From Adineta vaga (lineage: Eukaryota > Rotifera): DNA of 64,000 bases. The stretch is taken from contig CP075492.1 of NCBI GenBank assembly GCA_021613535.1, forward strand, positions 8,990,001 through 9,054,000. Direction: 5' to 3'. Shown in pieces: positions 21,844-43,545 of the stretch (the stretch's first letter is position 1; each line of letters starts with the position of its first letter). Under the pieces are notes generated by a model that saw only the letters and a program-made list of their open reading frames with translations, searched no databases and was not told the origin of the DNA. The translations under genes were made by a program, and so were the position numbers.

Positions 21844-22791
21844 ATGGTTAAAAATCGTTTAATAAAATATGATGATCGAAATCAAATTTCCAAGCTTCAT
21901 TTTATTGAATCAAAGCAAATAGCATCACAAATAACGAATACATCATTTTTTCATCTTCTTCATGAAAAATTTTTAATCAATTCATTCGAATGTGAAAATG
22001 ATTCACCATTAGCTGCTGGTGAATATTCTTTTCTTATCTATGGGGGACAATATTTAACTCTATATAATATCGATGGTCCACTTCATCGAATACCTTGGAA
22101 TACAAATATCTATGATTCTATTAAACAAATTCGTTGGTCATCATACCATCGTTCATATTTGATCATGACAGCTCGATTTTTCGCTCTATTCAGTTTATTC
22201 TCTTATGAACTCTATGAAATCAAAAAATCATTGAAATCTTCTGAACATTTACAATTATTTACATGTCATCAAACAGATCTATGGCTTGTTTGTTTAGTAA
22301 CTTCTGCCAAGAGACAAACATTGGTTCATTATGATCTTTCTGAATGGGAACAAAATGAATTTAGTATGAAGAATTTCTCTTTAGATCAGTTAGGTTTATA
22401 TCCAACGGATAGTATATGTGCTATTGAGCATGATCAAAATGGTCAATGTTTAGCTTTATTAATAGCTGAAAGAAATAATAATCTGACTGTCGGTATTCAG
22501 CGTCGTCGTCGATTGATTCTTATATCAATTTATCAAATGACTCCAATACGAGTAATCTATTTTAGTGGTGCTGATGATCTCTATTGGACATTAACGTCCG
22601 TTATGAATCGACGAACTGCAAAATTCGGATGGTTACTTTGTAAATGGCAAAATAATGAGTTAACATTTGTTAATAATAGATGTTCTTGTATACAATATAA
22701 AAAAGAACTCTGTAATTTAGCTATTACAATTGATGGACATTATTTGATATTGCGAACTATTAATAGTTTAGATGTTTATCAAATCGATTAG
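21844..22791 (+). CDS. Orphan single-exon protein, possible beta-propeller
   Basis: A 315-codon uninterrupted frame from ATG 21844 (MVKNRLIKYDD). I do not recognise a named family. The sequence alternates short beta-like strands and turns (SFLIYGGQYLTLYNIDGPL, QIRWSSYHRSYLIMTA, LWLVCLVTS, QCLALLIAERNN, RLILISIYQ, GHYLILRTINSLDVYQID). This resembles degenerate WD or NHL-type propeller blades of bdelloid-specific orphan proteins. No signal peptide, no membrane helix, no intron. Codon use matches the neighbours and the frame is intact, so I take it as a real gene. It converges on ATP1B. Confidence 0.6.
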   Translation: MVKNRLIKYDDRNQISKLHFIESKQIASQITNTSFFHLLHEKFLINSFECENDSPLAAGEYSFLIYGGQYLTLYNIDGPLHRIPWNTNIYDSIKQIRWSSYHRSYLIMTARFFALFSLFSYELYEIKKSLKSSEHLQLFTCHQTDLWLVCLVTSAKRQTLVHYDLSEWEQNEFSMKNFSLDQLGLYPTDSICAIEHDQNGQCLALLIAERNNNLTVGIQRRRRLILISIYQMTPIRVIYFSGADDLYWTLTSVMNRRTAKFGWLLCKWQNNELTFVNNRCSCIQYKKELCNLAITIDGHYLILRTINSLDVYQID

Positions 22792-22875
22792 ATTTATTTT
22801 AAAAAATCAGTTTCTTTTCCTGTTTATATACGAATAATAAGTGAAAAATTAGAATTCTTTCTATTAACTTGTTGA

Positions 22876-24068
22876 TCAACCTTTAAGAAAAAGTTTGAAA
22901 CGTGTAAGACCAGCTGATTTCCTGTCGAAATTAATGTTCTCAGCATATAGACGACAAACGACGTGGATGAGTACATTCGGGTTCAGATTATTAAATTGTA
23001 CCCATACATATGGCGCTTGATAAACATCTTGACGAGCTTTTTTACCTCTGAAAACATTCTTATATATTATGTTAACAAAATGGAAAGTAATTACTTGTAT
23101 GGAAACCATTTTGTATCTAATGAACCACATTTTTCAAAATGGCCATTTTCAGAAATATATGTTATATCACCAATATTATCAATATCAGATGCATAACTAA
23201 ACACAAAGTTTTCATGATAAACATTTTTGAAATATTTTACTTTAGAAAAAAGAGTTTATTATTACCTCTCCATAACAATGAACAGTAATAGCATTTGGAT
23301 CAGATTGACATCCAGATTGTTTATATGCATCTTGCTCGTGTTTTTGATAACCGGGTATTGGTTTGAATCCAACAATCTAACGGTAAAAATTGATTCAATC
23401 GATTTCTTTCTATTCGAAATGTTTCTACTTTATTCATTTTCACGAGTATACATGGTTTTCCGTCGGAGAATCCATAGTGATTCTTAGGTGTGCAATCTTT
23501 TGGATCAATAACGAACTTTTCTGATCGAGTTGCATAATTTTCAGTTCCATAATCTATTCGAATAAAGAAGAGAATTTTTTCATATATATCTCCACTTTAA
23601 AACATACAAAGTTCGAGATATTGATTGAGATTTTTTACATAACGATCAGTACCAAGTTTAGTAGCATTTTTATCAATATAGACTAAATTTTCTAGTACGT
23701 TTGGCTGTGGTCGAAATCCCATCCCTAAAATGTAAATTGAATATATCGTTGATTCTTGTTGTAGATGATACAAACCAGGTGAGAGAGGACTTGAACGACT
23801 TTGCATACAGGATGTCGTCGAAGAATAACGTGGAACATCTTGTGGTGTTATTGACATAAGTATTGTTATCATTGCACAGAAAAATGCAGCCAAACCAAAG
23901 TAATACACGGAATAGACTATTGCTAATTTCGCTACGAAAAAAAAGAAAAGTTTTGATGTTTTTTTTGAATCATCTATACTTACCCCATCCATTTCCATCT
24001 CGTCCAAAAAATTCATGTCGTTTAGAATCATAGAATATACTTTTAAAATCGGATAATCGGCTACTCAT
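22876..24068 (-). CDS. ATP1B: Na+/K+-ATPase subunit beta
   Basis: Type II membrane glycoprotein that stabilises and delivers the alpha subunit to the plasma membrane. Exons: 24068-23984, 23931-23608, 23553-23429, 23376-23266, 23196-23095 and a last exon from about 23048 to 22876. The cytoplasmic N-terminus FYDSKRHEFFGRDGNGW is followed by the single membrane helix (VYYFGLAAFFCAMITILM). The ectodomain has the paired Cys, the CILVKMNKIVGFKPIPGY block and the C-terminal VWVQFNNLNPNVLIHVVCRLYAENI strands. One frame inconsistency: exon 4 ends in phase 0 at GAG|GTAATA, while exon 5 (YASDIDNIGDITYISENG) needs two preceding bases. A one-base indel near 23196-23266 is the simplest explanation. Divergent from RAD50. 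Confidence 0.93.
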
Positions 24069-24819
24069 CTTGACTAGATATGATATTCAACTTTATCTAA
24101 AGACAATAGTATTAATTCGATCAAATCGTTACTATACATATGAGAATTAAACGAAGTGCAAAACAAAAGCTTCTATATTAAGATTATATAAATCGTGTTA
24201 GAATGTGATAAAACCAGAAGAATGTTCGATTATGTGAAACTATTTCCATCTATCTGATTTTGTATATCACAATGATTGAAAGACTTATATATAGTCTAGT
24301 TTAATTTCTTTCGTTCATGTATGTCAGTAGAAAGAAATATAATCAATTTATCTTAATTGAATTCTATCGTTCAATTAACGAAATAATTGAATGAGGAAAT
24401 GTTCATTTTAAGTATTTCTTGTTCGTGTGCATACATGTCTGGGCTAGGCATATTTTTGTCATTCAGTTAAGCAAATCGGAATATATCTGGCAGTAATACT
24501 TTGACGTACACGAAATAGTTTAGATAATTAGATCTATATTTCCGAATATTGTCAAAAATATTTAAGTAAATATGATTGGTTAGATAAGTATACCATTAAT
24601 TAGCGACCTCATATGAAAGAAATTTAACTGTTTTGAAAATTCAAATACGTCATCAGTATCTTTTGAACAACTATGTTATAAATATAACATATAATCGTTA
24701 ACTATAAGAAAATTTCACAACAGATTCATTTTCATTGGATCAGTTGTGCAATTACATCAAGATTTTTTTACGTTTCATTTTTCAAATTCAAAAGAATATT
24801 CCTTTTTAATTGATTAATC
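24069..24819. other. Bidirectional promoter region between ATP1B and RAD50
   Basis: About 750 nt of AT-rich sequence separating two divergent genes. No internal gene; no recognised regulatory motif. Confidence 0.45.
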
Positions 24820-27800
24820 ATGTCTCGTCTACATAAGATGTCTATCCAAGGCATTCGTAGCTTTGGAAATCGTGATCAGGATACTCAAGTCATCACTTTT
24901 TTTTCACCGTTAACAGTAATTGTTGGTCCAAATGGATCAGGAAAAACAACAATTATCGAATGTTTAAAATACATGGCAACAGGTATTATGCCACCAGGTG
25001 CAAAAACAGGTGGTGCATTTGTTCATGATCCAAAAGTAGCACATGATACAGAAGTACGTGGTCAAATTCGATTATTATTTCAAGATGTAACTGGACATAA
25101 TGTACAAGTGCAACGTACACTTGTTGCAACACAAAAAGTAAATACTTGCCGGTAGAGAGAAAGAACAAGATTGATGATTGTTCGATATGTTTTAGAAAAC
25201 GAATATAAGTCTTCGAACACTTGAAGGTGTAATTATTCGTGAAGGTGTTAATGGTGAACCAATTCAAATTACTTCGAAATGCATTGAATTAGATAAAGAA
25301 ATGGTAACTGCGTTTGGTGTATCAACAGCAATTCTTGAAAATGTTATCTTCTGTCATCAAGAAGAATCGAATTGGTGAGTTGTGAAGATTGTTTTTTTTT
25401 GGTTATTAAATCCAATTCATTTCACTAGGCCATTGAGTGAAGGAAAACAATTGAAAAATAAATTTGATGATATTTTTGCAGCAACGAAATATATGAAAGC
25501 ATTGGAATTGATTCGTAAAATCCGCACCGAAAAAGTTTGTTGAAATATTTCCATTTAAAAAAAGTGTTAATATGATACTTTTCATTTAGTTACAAACAGT
25601 GAAAATTAGTCGAGCAGAAATCGGACATTTAAAAACATATCGTGACATGTTGATTCAAGTATGTTCAATTGTTTTTTCATAGAAGAGGAAGAAAATAATA
25701 TTGATATGTAATAGAAAAAAAGGCAACATGCTGAAATTGAAGAACGTCAACAAATATCAACAGCAAATGTCGAGAGTATTGATCTTAAACTAGAACCAAT
25801 TAATGTACGTAGTAAAGATTTCATTTTCTTCTGAAATAAGAATTCCATGTTACGTTTTCTAATTTTGAATAGGCTCGATTGGAATTTATTGTAAAGGAGA
25901 ATTCAAAAATGATGGATTTTCAACGACGAATGGGTATATATTCTATAGAATATTGATGATAGTACTCTTGTTTTGTTAGATCGTCTAACCAATGAATGTG
26001 AAGCATTGAAGAAACAAATTCGTGATTTAAATACTGTTATTGATGAACCGTTTCAAGGTTCTGAAGATGAATTAAAATTAGTTATTTCCAACTTTCAACG
26101 TGATCAAGATAAAAAGAAACGAGAAAATCAAGATGTAAGTCTTTTCATTCGATACTAATCATCGCAAACAAATAGATATGTCTGTTTAGTTAGAACAAAA
26201 GAAACTTTCAATTGAACGTCAATTAAAAAAACTTACAGAAAAACGTACTTCAGATACAAATCGTTTAGGTGCATATGAATATGAAGAAAAGCAGTATAAA
26301 TTGAATTTAACTCGTCGTCAACAATTTCTCGAAGAATATGTTCAACAATCATCTCAAATAATTGATAAAAACGACTTAAATAATCATTTCGATAAACAGA
26401 TCAAAATCGAACAAAAACAAATGATGGAAAAACGTTTATTTTATCAACAACAAGAAACAAATCTTCAACAAGATTTAGATAAATCAAAAGAACAACGTAT
26501 TAAAATCGAATCAACAATAAAATTAAAAAGCTCTCAAGTAGAAAAAACCGTTAAAGAAATTCAAGATATTAAACAACAACAAAAACAAATTGAACAATAT
26601 CTTAAACAATTAAATGAATTAAATAAACGAATTGAACGAAAAGAAGAAGAATATCAAATAAAAATGGCTGGAGGAATTAATCTTGAACAATTAAAACTTG
26701 ATATTAGTACCGATGAACAAAAACGTACACAATTACAATTTGAATTGAAAGATTTAAATACTGAAATTGATAATCTATTAGTTAATGCTAAGATTAATAC
26801 CGAACATGAAATGTTTCAAAAGGAAAAAACAGAACGTGATGAACAAATTCGAAAGATGTAAATAGTTCGAATTTGTTTTTGTTTTTATTTCGATAAATTG
26901 AATATTCCTTTTTTTAGTAAACTTCGTCATCATGAAATCCTTTCAACAATATTTCATGGATCGATTCCGGAACAAGATTCGAATATCTATACACAATTTG
27001 AAACTGAACATCATAAATTACAACAAAGTCGATCAATATTAGAAAAACAAGTTCAAGATATTCGTCAAGAATTATCTGGTAAAGAAGAAAAACGTCGTTT
27101 ATTTGCTGATGAAATCAAACGTAAAGATTCGTTACGTAATGAATATACTGATCGTTTACAAGAACAATTAAATGGACAAAATTATGATCAATATATTGAA
27201 AAATTATCATATGATGTCAAACAAAAACAAGATGAAAAAGGAAATATTGTTGGAATGGAAAAAACTTATCAAAAATTTGTCAATCAAGTTCGATCAACTA
27301 TACAAAACGATCCGTAAATGAACGTTTTTTCGTCAAATCTATTGCTTTCAAATGTGTATTTTTAGTTGTTGTCCATTGTGTTATCGTAAATTTGAAAAAC
27401 AATCTGAAGGTGAACAATTAATTCGTGATATGGAATTACAAATCAAAGGTCCAGAATATCGGCGAAAGATTGATCGAGATTTAGCTTTATTACAAGAAAA
27501 ATTCGAAAAATGTCTGAATTTAAAACCGATCAATAGTCAATTACAAGATCTTGAAGAAAAAGATATTCCATTATTGAAAAATCAAATGAAACAATTGGAT
27601 AAAGATATTGTACAATTGAAAAATAAACAAACTGATATTGAACAAGAATTAAATGATGAAATTTGTTTACCATTAGAACAATGTGAACAAATTAAAACAG
27701 ATATGATTATGTTGAATAAATATATCAATGAAAGAAAAGAATTCGAAGCAAAAATTCAAATCTGTCAACAGAAATTGGGTAAGAATTTCTTCTCGAAAAC

Positions 27801-29742
27801 ACAAAGAAGAGTACTTTCCATTTTTGATTTAGGTAAAGGACAAAACTCAACTCCACGTTCACTCGATCAAGTCAGACAGATTAAAGATGATGTTCAACGT
27901 CAATTCGATACCTTAGACAAAGAATTACAACGTAAACATAAAGAACTTCGAGCCCAACAAGATTTTGTCCAAGAATTACGTGAATCATTAACTGAATTGA
28001 AAAATGACAAGCTGAAATTGAGTTCGGATGTACAAAAGAAAGAAAGACTCGATGAACAATTACAAAAATTAACTAATTTGATTCAAACATTGAAAGATGA
28101 AATTCAAAATGATAAACAATCGTTAGAACCGTTGATTGTAAGTTTTTCTTTACAATCGGAACATTTTGTTGAATTTCTTCTTTAGAATGATATTGAAATT
28201 AAAACTAAAGAGAAAAGTCGATTAATAACAGAAAAAGAAAAAATACTTTCTACATTAAATGAATCGGTTTGTATCTTTAGTTTCGACATATTCACTATAG
28301 AATGTAAACGGATGTTTAGATCAATGCTTTAGAACAAAAATTAAATGAATTAAAAACAATATCCACAGCTATTAACAAGTAAGCGATAGTAACTTCTTTG
28401 AAAACTTCATAATTGATTGGTTCTAACTTAATCGTTTAGTTTTGAAGATCGTACATCGAAATTATTAGTAGAACTTCGTTCATCATTTGATCAATTGAAT
28501 ATTATTGAAAAGCAATTACAAATGGATCTTTCTTCATGTATAACAATAATTTCCGAACATAAGGATGATTTAGCGCGATCGGATATCCGCTATCGTCAAT
28601 TGAATGATAATCGACAACTACTACAAAGTCAAATTGAACTTGAACAGAAAGAAAAAGATCTCGTTCAACTTGAAGAAAAAACTCATGGCCTCAAGTAAAT
28701 GATTTTTATTTTCAATATCACGAATAAACTTTTTTTCTTGATACTATAGATTAGATTCACTTATTCGTGAAGAGAAACAATTACGTTCTTCACAAGAAAC
28801 TCTATTAAAAGAAAAACATACAGCATCTGCACGTTTAGCAACGCTAGATCAACAATTAACTGAATTAGAACAAGAACTTGAACAAGAACATTTAAAAAAT
28901 GCTCATGAACGTTATTTAAAACATTTCGTTCAACAAACAGTTGAAGAAATAGCTTCACAAGATCTTGAACGTTTTTATAAAGTGCTCGATCAAACAATGA
29001 TGACGTATCATACACAAAAAATGAATCAATTAAATAAAATCATTCGTGATCTATGGCGGACAACCTATCGTGGTTCTGATATTGATGCAATTGAAATTCG
29101 TTCGGATGCTGATGAAGAAAATGCATCGAAAGCTCGACGAACCTATAATTATCGTGTTGTAATGCTTAAAGCTGGCTCTGTAATGGATATGAGAAATCGT
29201 TGTAGTGCCGGACAAAAAGTTCTTGCTTCATTAATCATTCGATTAGCATTAGCTGAAGCGTTTTGTCTTAATTGTGGTATTTTAGCTTTGGACGAACCAA
29301 CAACTAATCTGGACTTTGAAAATATCGATGGATTAGCTCAAGCATTGATAGAGTAGGTTAAAGTTTATCTTTATGAGAAAATGTCAATGATAGATTGTAA
29401 GAAGAAAGAAAGATTTGAATGGTTTAACCTTTGAGAGTTTCCTCTTGATATTGACAAATGAAATTTATCATGTTTTTGTTTTCTGTGTATTAGAATTGTT
29501 AAAAGTCGAGCAAGTTTGAAAAACTTCCAATTGATTATTATTACACATGATGAAGATTTTGTTGATTCATTGGGTAAATCAGCGTATGCTGATAAATGTT
29601 ATCGTGTTTCAAAAACAAACAAGTATTGATTACCTATTTTGTTTATATCTTTTGACTTTCTATTTGTTTGTTTTATTCTTTGTATTTCAGTGGTTTATCG
29701 AAAATTGATGTCTGCAATATAGCTTCATTTGGTGCTCATTAA
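24820..29742 (+). CDS. RAD50: DNA repair protein RAD50
   Basis: SMC-like ATPase of the MRE11-RAD50-NBS1 complex, which senses, tethers and processes DNA double-strand breaks in the nucleus. I count 16 exons, 24820 to 29742, all junctions that I checked being in phase. N-terminal Walker A is GPNGSGKTT (residues about 36-44) after [10 protein letters not shown]; the [15 protein letters not shown] block follows. Long coiled coils flank the zinc hook CCPLCYRKF (CxxC, about 27368). The C-terminal half has [18 protein letters not shown], the signature [19 protein letters not shown], Walker [13 protein letters not shown] and the D/H-loop [11 protein letters not shown], and ends IASFGAH. It looks complete and intact. 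In a desiccation-tolerant rotifer that rebuilds shattered genomes this is a core repair gene. Confidence 0.97.
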
Positions 29743-30367
29743 TCAAGTCTTCATTTAAGATTATGATTGTATATTTTATTTTAGAAATTTAGTCAGATAT
29801 ATGCTTTTACTTATTGTTATTTTGATAAGACGAAATAAATTCAGAAATGTCCTTTTGTCTTTGTTATAATCTATACTTGGAAATAAACGCATAAAAATAA
29901 AAACTTTTTTATGATCAATTCGATGAATTTATGATTATGGCAATGTGATCGTTTCGGATTAGATTACATATCGTTGACATATAATATTATTTCAACTGAG
30001 TACATGAAAGAGAACTTATATTTAAGATATGATGTTCTCTAGCGTCCTCTATTGTTGATTTAATTATTCAAAAAATCACAGATGTAATCCATTATCTTAC
30101 GATTCAACGTAATATTGTAATTTATTATTATTTTTTGGTATTAAAACGAAAATGATTGGTAACTCACATTTACTTATCGTTAATTCCATTGATGACAAGA
30201 CGCGTGTCTGTTTCTTCCTTCCATGTGGATCTATCTACATATACGCACATATATGTTCTGACATATGCTTTATAAGAATGATTCATTTGTTTGACACGAT
30301 TCACACTTACATACATTCATTGTTGCTTTGCTTGCAATCATTACTATTCCATTGTTAATTTAGATAC
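29743..30367. other. Spacer between RAD50 and SERCA copy A
   Basis: About 620 nt of AT-rich sequence, RAD50 3' flank and SERCA A promoter region. The small frame here has no domain or splice context. Nothing else seen. Confidence 0.45.
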
Positions 30368-34551
<4,184 letters not shown>

Positions 34552-36646
34552 GAGAACTATATCTCATTTCGAGATATTTATTTTTTTCATAAACAAGCCA
34601 ATTGATATTCATTGTATTATAAATGAAAATACTTTTCTTTTTCTTTACATGCAAAAAAAAACTGTTTAATTTTTACCTACATTAAATATACTTTTGTTTG
34701 ATGGTATGCACGACCTTCAAAAATTGTTGTACTCTCATTGTTTTTTTTGAACAAATACGCATGATAATTGTTTATCCAAATGTTTTGTTTGTTGAAGTGA
34801 TCTTTTGTGGCTATGTCATTCGTATCTTTGTCAGTATAGTCGTCGCTGTGCCAATGTTTCTGCTGTTCCCATTCAATATTTTGGATATTTTTCTTGCTAG
34901 TTTCATTATACTTGTTGATGAAATATAATCTAATGTATTCCTAATAATTAAGAAAAAAAAGCATAGTTCACGATACCATATAAGTTGTACGAGAGAAACA
35001 AAGAGAGAGAGAGAGAGCAATGATCTCCGATCTTTTCAATGAATACAGATGAACATGTATAAAAACTTGTCAGTTCGAAATCTTTAAAAAACAAAGATTT
35101 TACACTGAATTCTTTGTGGTGAGTATTGTACCGAAGGAATTAATTTAAAATTGATAGATCATTTCGGTGTATGACTTTTTTTTATCAATCATATGCAAGA
35201 CATACTCCAGATTTCAATTCATATTATTGAGTAGAACTACTGATCGTCAAGAGTGCAATATGAATCTGCCCTTTCCAAGAATAACAGAGTTTAATTTATT
35301 ATGACGCAGAAAGGTTATTCTAGACGTTTGATTCTTCTTTCTGTAAGATATTTTCGTCAATATTTCCAGTCTAATCTTGAGATTTATGCATGGTTTTTTT
35401 TACTAGGTCTACATCTTCATCATCGAATAGTTAACAGACTTGTCTTTTCCTTTTCCTCTCATCTATAATTGATCTAACCTATACTCTACTCAATATGAAA
35501 TAATAGAAGTTAGTAAGGATCCGAATTACAAAAATAATAAACTAATGGATAAGATTTCATTCGATTATTTTAGTTGAGTCTGACACAAATATTTCATATT
35601 GAAAGACGTGTTTTTATTAGAATATTGACATACATGAATCTATGAGAAATATGAATAGGAATGAACATATATCAGAGATCGTTCATCCATGGATCTACTA
35701 TTGTTATTATTGTACAGACATAAAACAATAGGTATTGATCTGTTCCATCAATCTTTCATCAATGTATTGATAGAAATGATTTCATTGACTTTTTCGATGA
35801 ATAATTTAAGATTGTTTTGGCTATATAAAAAAGAAACATCGAGTTTTAGTTTATTCTTTAGCAAGGCAACTGATTAATGATGTTTATATTTCTGCCGAAA
35901 ACAAAATCAAGAGCAAATAAATAGTATTTGATCTAATACATAGAATGCAGTGATTGCTATCAATTTTTGGTATTCATATTAGAAATACTGTTGTTGATCA
36001 ATGCAATGAGGTCATCAGATTAGAGTTTCGCTTGATCAATTCTATTAGCATACTGGACTTCTCATTGATGATTGATAACATCTAATATGAAGAAACGTCA
36101 GTGTTTATGTCATATTAGTCATAAGAAAAGCTAATCAACAAGTTCATAATAGGTCGCATAAGTATATCGATATGTATAAAATGACAAGAAATGCACCGAA
36201 AAAAACACCTGCTTGAAGGAATACATTTGTCACTAACTACTTTGCTAGTCTTATGACGCTAATGATAAGCAATGCTGTGTATGTATATTTACGGCTTTCG
36301 AAGATTGTTGTTATTTCTAGTGCAGCTGATTGCATGATTTTGTTCTGGTATTCATCTTAATGAGACAACACTAGCACGAGTTTTTTGTCTAAACAATCGT
36401 TGATCTCTCTTCTTCTTCTTCTTCTTCTTTTATTGACGATTACTAACGTCATCAACACATCCGATATGGACACCTTTCTTTTGCGTTCTGTAATTTGTCC
36501 ATTTTCTCGAAGATTTTTGCGTTTTTTTTCTTTTCTGGCTCGCTAACTCTTCGCGTTTCTACATATGTTCTATTCTAGCCGTTATGGTACGAGTATAAAG
36601 AGACATCAACTTATATATCTATCTGTGTAGTGCAATACATCTTCTG
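34552..36646. other. Long spacer downstream of SERCA copy A
   Basis: AT-rich region with no supported gene. It includes a GA-rich run near 35001-35018 and a CTT trinucleotide run near 36411-36430. It is the first half of the largest gap between clear genes in the window. Confidence 0.4.
36594..36600 (+). promoter_or_regulatory. Candidate TATA box (TATAAAG)
   Basis: TATAAAG in the context GAGTATAAAGAGAC, 53 nt before the ATG of the short candidate exon at 36647. It could be the core promoter for a long SERCA copy B transcript. Motif-only evidence in AT-rich DNA, so weak alone. Confidence 0.35.
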
Positions 36647-36685
36647 ATGGATCAAAGACGTGTACGATCTCCATCAATTTCTAAT
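36647..36685 (+). CDS. Candidate distal first coding exon of SERCA copy B
   Basis: ATG followed by 13 codons (MDQRRVRSPSISN) ending at a strong donor, AAT|GTGAGT, in phase 0. The acceptor TTTCAG at 39163-39168 opens GTAGCCATG, whose frame continues straight into copy B coding sequence. The two would splice across a 2.5 kb intron into an N-terminal extension before MHRPSMAHRSS. With the TATAAAG box upstream this is a coherent but unproven alternative 5' end. Confidence 0.35.
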
Positions 36686-39168
36686 GTGAGTAAATCTTTA
36701 TGAGGACAAGAGAAGAACAGTAGGAGATAATCATGAAATTCGATCGATCATCATCCTTGCCAAAGTCCAAAAGTGATAAATGATAATAATCAGATAAGAA
36801 GAACAAATCTTATTGTGATTGTCATTTATGCGTTACCTCTCGAGAAGAATAATGTGATAGTCTGATAAATATCAATCTTGCATTTTCTTTTTCGAAAAAG
36901 AAGCTATTATATATCTATATGATGGTGTAAAATGATCTTTGACAATTCCTAGCTATTATCATTGATGGTTCTACTTTCGGCATTCGTCGTTTTTGGTATC
37001 GGAAGATTTGCTTTTTTGACTATTGCTATCGATTGTTTTTTCTAGGTCTGTTTATTCGTCTGTTGATTTTTAACGATGAGGAAAAAAATGTATTTAGTGG
37101 TTAATAGTAATAGCAAAATGGCCATGTAGGATTAATACGATGGAAAAATAAGAACAAAAAAACACATCGTGCATTGTCTCTCATCATCAGCAATCGCTGT
37201 TTTCTTTTGCATTGAGTTTTCTACATAATTATTCGTCTGAGTTGTCCTCTTATTTCTTCCTATTCCACTAACTTAAGATAGGCAAGCTGGATTAGAGATA
37301 AACCATGACGGCTATGGATGCGAGAGCAACAAATCGGTTTTTACCGAGCAAGAGAAGATTATGGTGGCGAAAGAAAAATGTCGATATGATAAAGAGAGAT
37401 GTTTAACAACATATGTTATAAGAAGTAGAAAGAGAAGAGAAGACATAGACATAAAGGGGATAAGAAGAAGAAGAAGAAGAAAAAATATAGAAGACAATAT
37501 CTAACAAGGTCTCGATATAAAAATCCGTGAACTCTCATTCATTGGTGTTGACAGAATCTAAATATTTATCTCTTTCGTTTTCTATTTGTATCCAAGTGAA
37601 TTTGATACTTGTGAGATATTGAGATAACTAATTGATTCTCTAGTGACTAATTTTTTATTTTTCAGGTAGGATGTTATTGACAAGTCTATTTAGATTGTCA
37701 TCTTTTCTTTTCATATTTAAGTTTTCATCAATTGACGGAAACATAGAGAGTGTCAGTTTGTTATAAAAAATAGCCACTGTCGAGTTGACGGATGATATAC
37801 ATAAGCAGCGATGGTTATTGACAAAAAACAAGTTTGCGTTGATTCTTTTATTTGTAAGATACGATTATAGGAAGGGTAAATCAGTTTCTTAAGTTGACGA
37901 TGTTCCAAAACAACAACAGCAGTAGCAGTACCATTGGTAACATCAATAAAAAAAAGACAACAATTTCTCTCCTCCCCAACGCTATTATCATCGGTGCATT
38001 TTCTTCAGCGACTGCTGACGCAAATCTATTTTTCTTCTACTCGTCGAGAGCAGCAAGATAATATGCGACGAAAGTGTCGACTGTATAATAATAATAATAA
38101 TACAGCAGAACAGATAGGAAAAAGAAAAGAAAAGAAAAGGTACACAAGCAAAGAGTGCAAGATATTTTCCTGTAGTATCAGACGATACATATACAACGAT
38201 AGTAAGGACGAAGACATGAAGGGGAAAAAAAGGACGCTAGTAACAAGTCAAAATGTGGTTGTAGGTCTGCTTATAGACAGCGCTTACAAACAGAAAGAGA
38301 TGAATTTTTCTTCCTCTTCTCTCTCTCACCAGTTGGTTTTGTGGTATATGTTGTTGTTGTACAAATGCTTACTGAATGTTAGATCGTTTATTTCCGCCTT
38401 TTTTCTCCTTCTTTTTCTGCTTTGCGATACGACGACAATAACAAGTACAGCCCCATCGTTGTTGTCTCGTATCTCTTGTGTGGTATAGGAGCTGTTGTTT
38501 CCGTCATTTCAGTTCTAATTTATAGCGACTGTTTCTTGTTTTTAATCCATTAAACTATACCATAAAAACTCCTTTTCTTCTTCTCCATACAATTCGTCAC
38601 TGGTGAGTGAGCTCTTTTATACGAACTCAAAGCAGGAGAGAGTATCGATAGATTTTCTTAAGTATTCACATCTGTGACAGATGTTTATTGATTTAGTGCT
38701 TCTACTTTAATGAATTGTAATCTTTCTATTAACCTAGATAAGTTTATTTTTTTATGCTAACATCGGATAAACTTCAACTGAAGTATATACGACGTAATAA
38801 TTTTCAGTCTGATAATATGAGTTGACATGTACAGATATTAATCGAAAATCAGATAATTAATTAAAAGATCGTCTCTGAGGACGGATAATCATCAAGTCTT
38901 ATCTATAATATTCATTTGAGAGAAAAAGTTAATATTTGTTTTTTTCCTTGACAATAGTTAATTATAGAAATTACCAGAATAAAAGCAATCAACCATGAGA
39001 CAGTATTTAACTAATCTGAAAGTTAGATAAACGATTATCCAGTGACCTCTATGATCATTACGTATCGAGACATGCTTATTGGTCATCTTGACCGATCTTT
39101 AACACGAAAAATCAGTCGTCTACATGTACTGTTTATAAGACACATGAAGTATATTCATTTGATTTCAG
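36686..39168. other. Spacer or long 5' intron upstream of SERCA copy B
   Basis: About 2.5 kb of AT-rich sequence with GAA/AAG-rich runs (near 37465-37485) and AAT repeats (near 38086-38100). The long plus-strand frame at 37934-38488 lacks an ATG start and has repeat-driven composition, so I do not call it. If the exon at 36647 is real, this is its intron. Confidence 0.4.
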
Positions 39169-39174
39169 GTAGCC

Positions 39175-43545
<4,371 letters not shown>

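Noticed and set aside
37934-38488. Plus-strand 184-codon frame in the gap before SERCA copy B
   Set aside because: Starts at TTG, not ATG. Its composition is driven by AAT, GAA and TCT repeats; no domain, no splice context.
34552-39168. Possibility of a transposon or virus-derived insert in the 4.6 kb gap
   Set aside because: No polymerase, integrase or transposase frame, no terminal repeats or target-site duplication seen.
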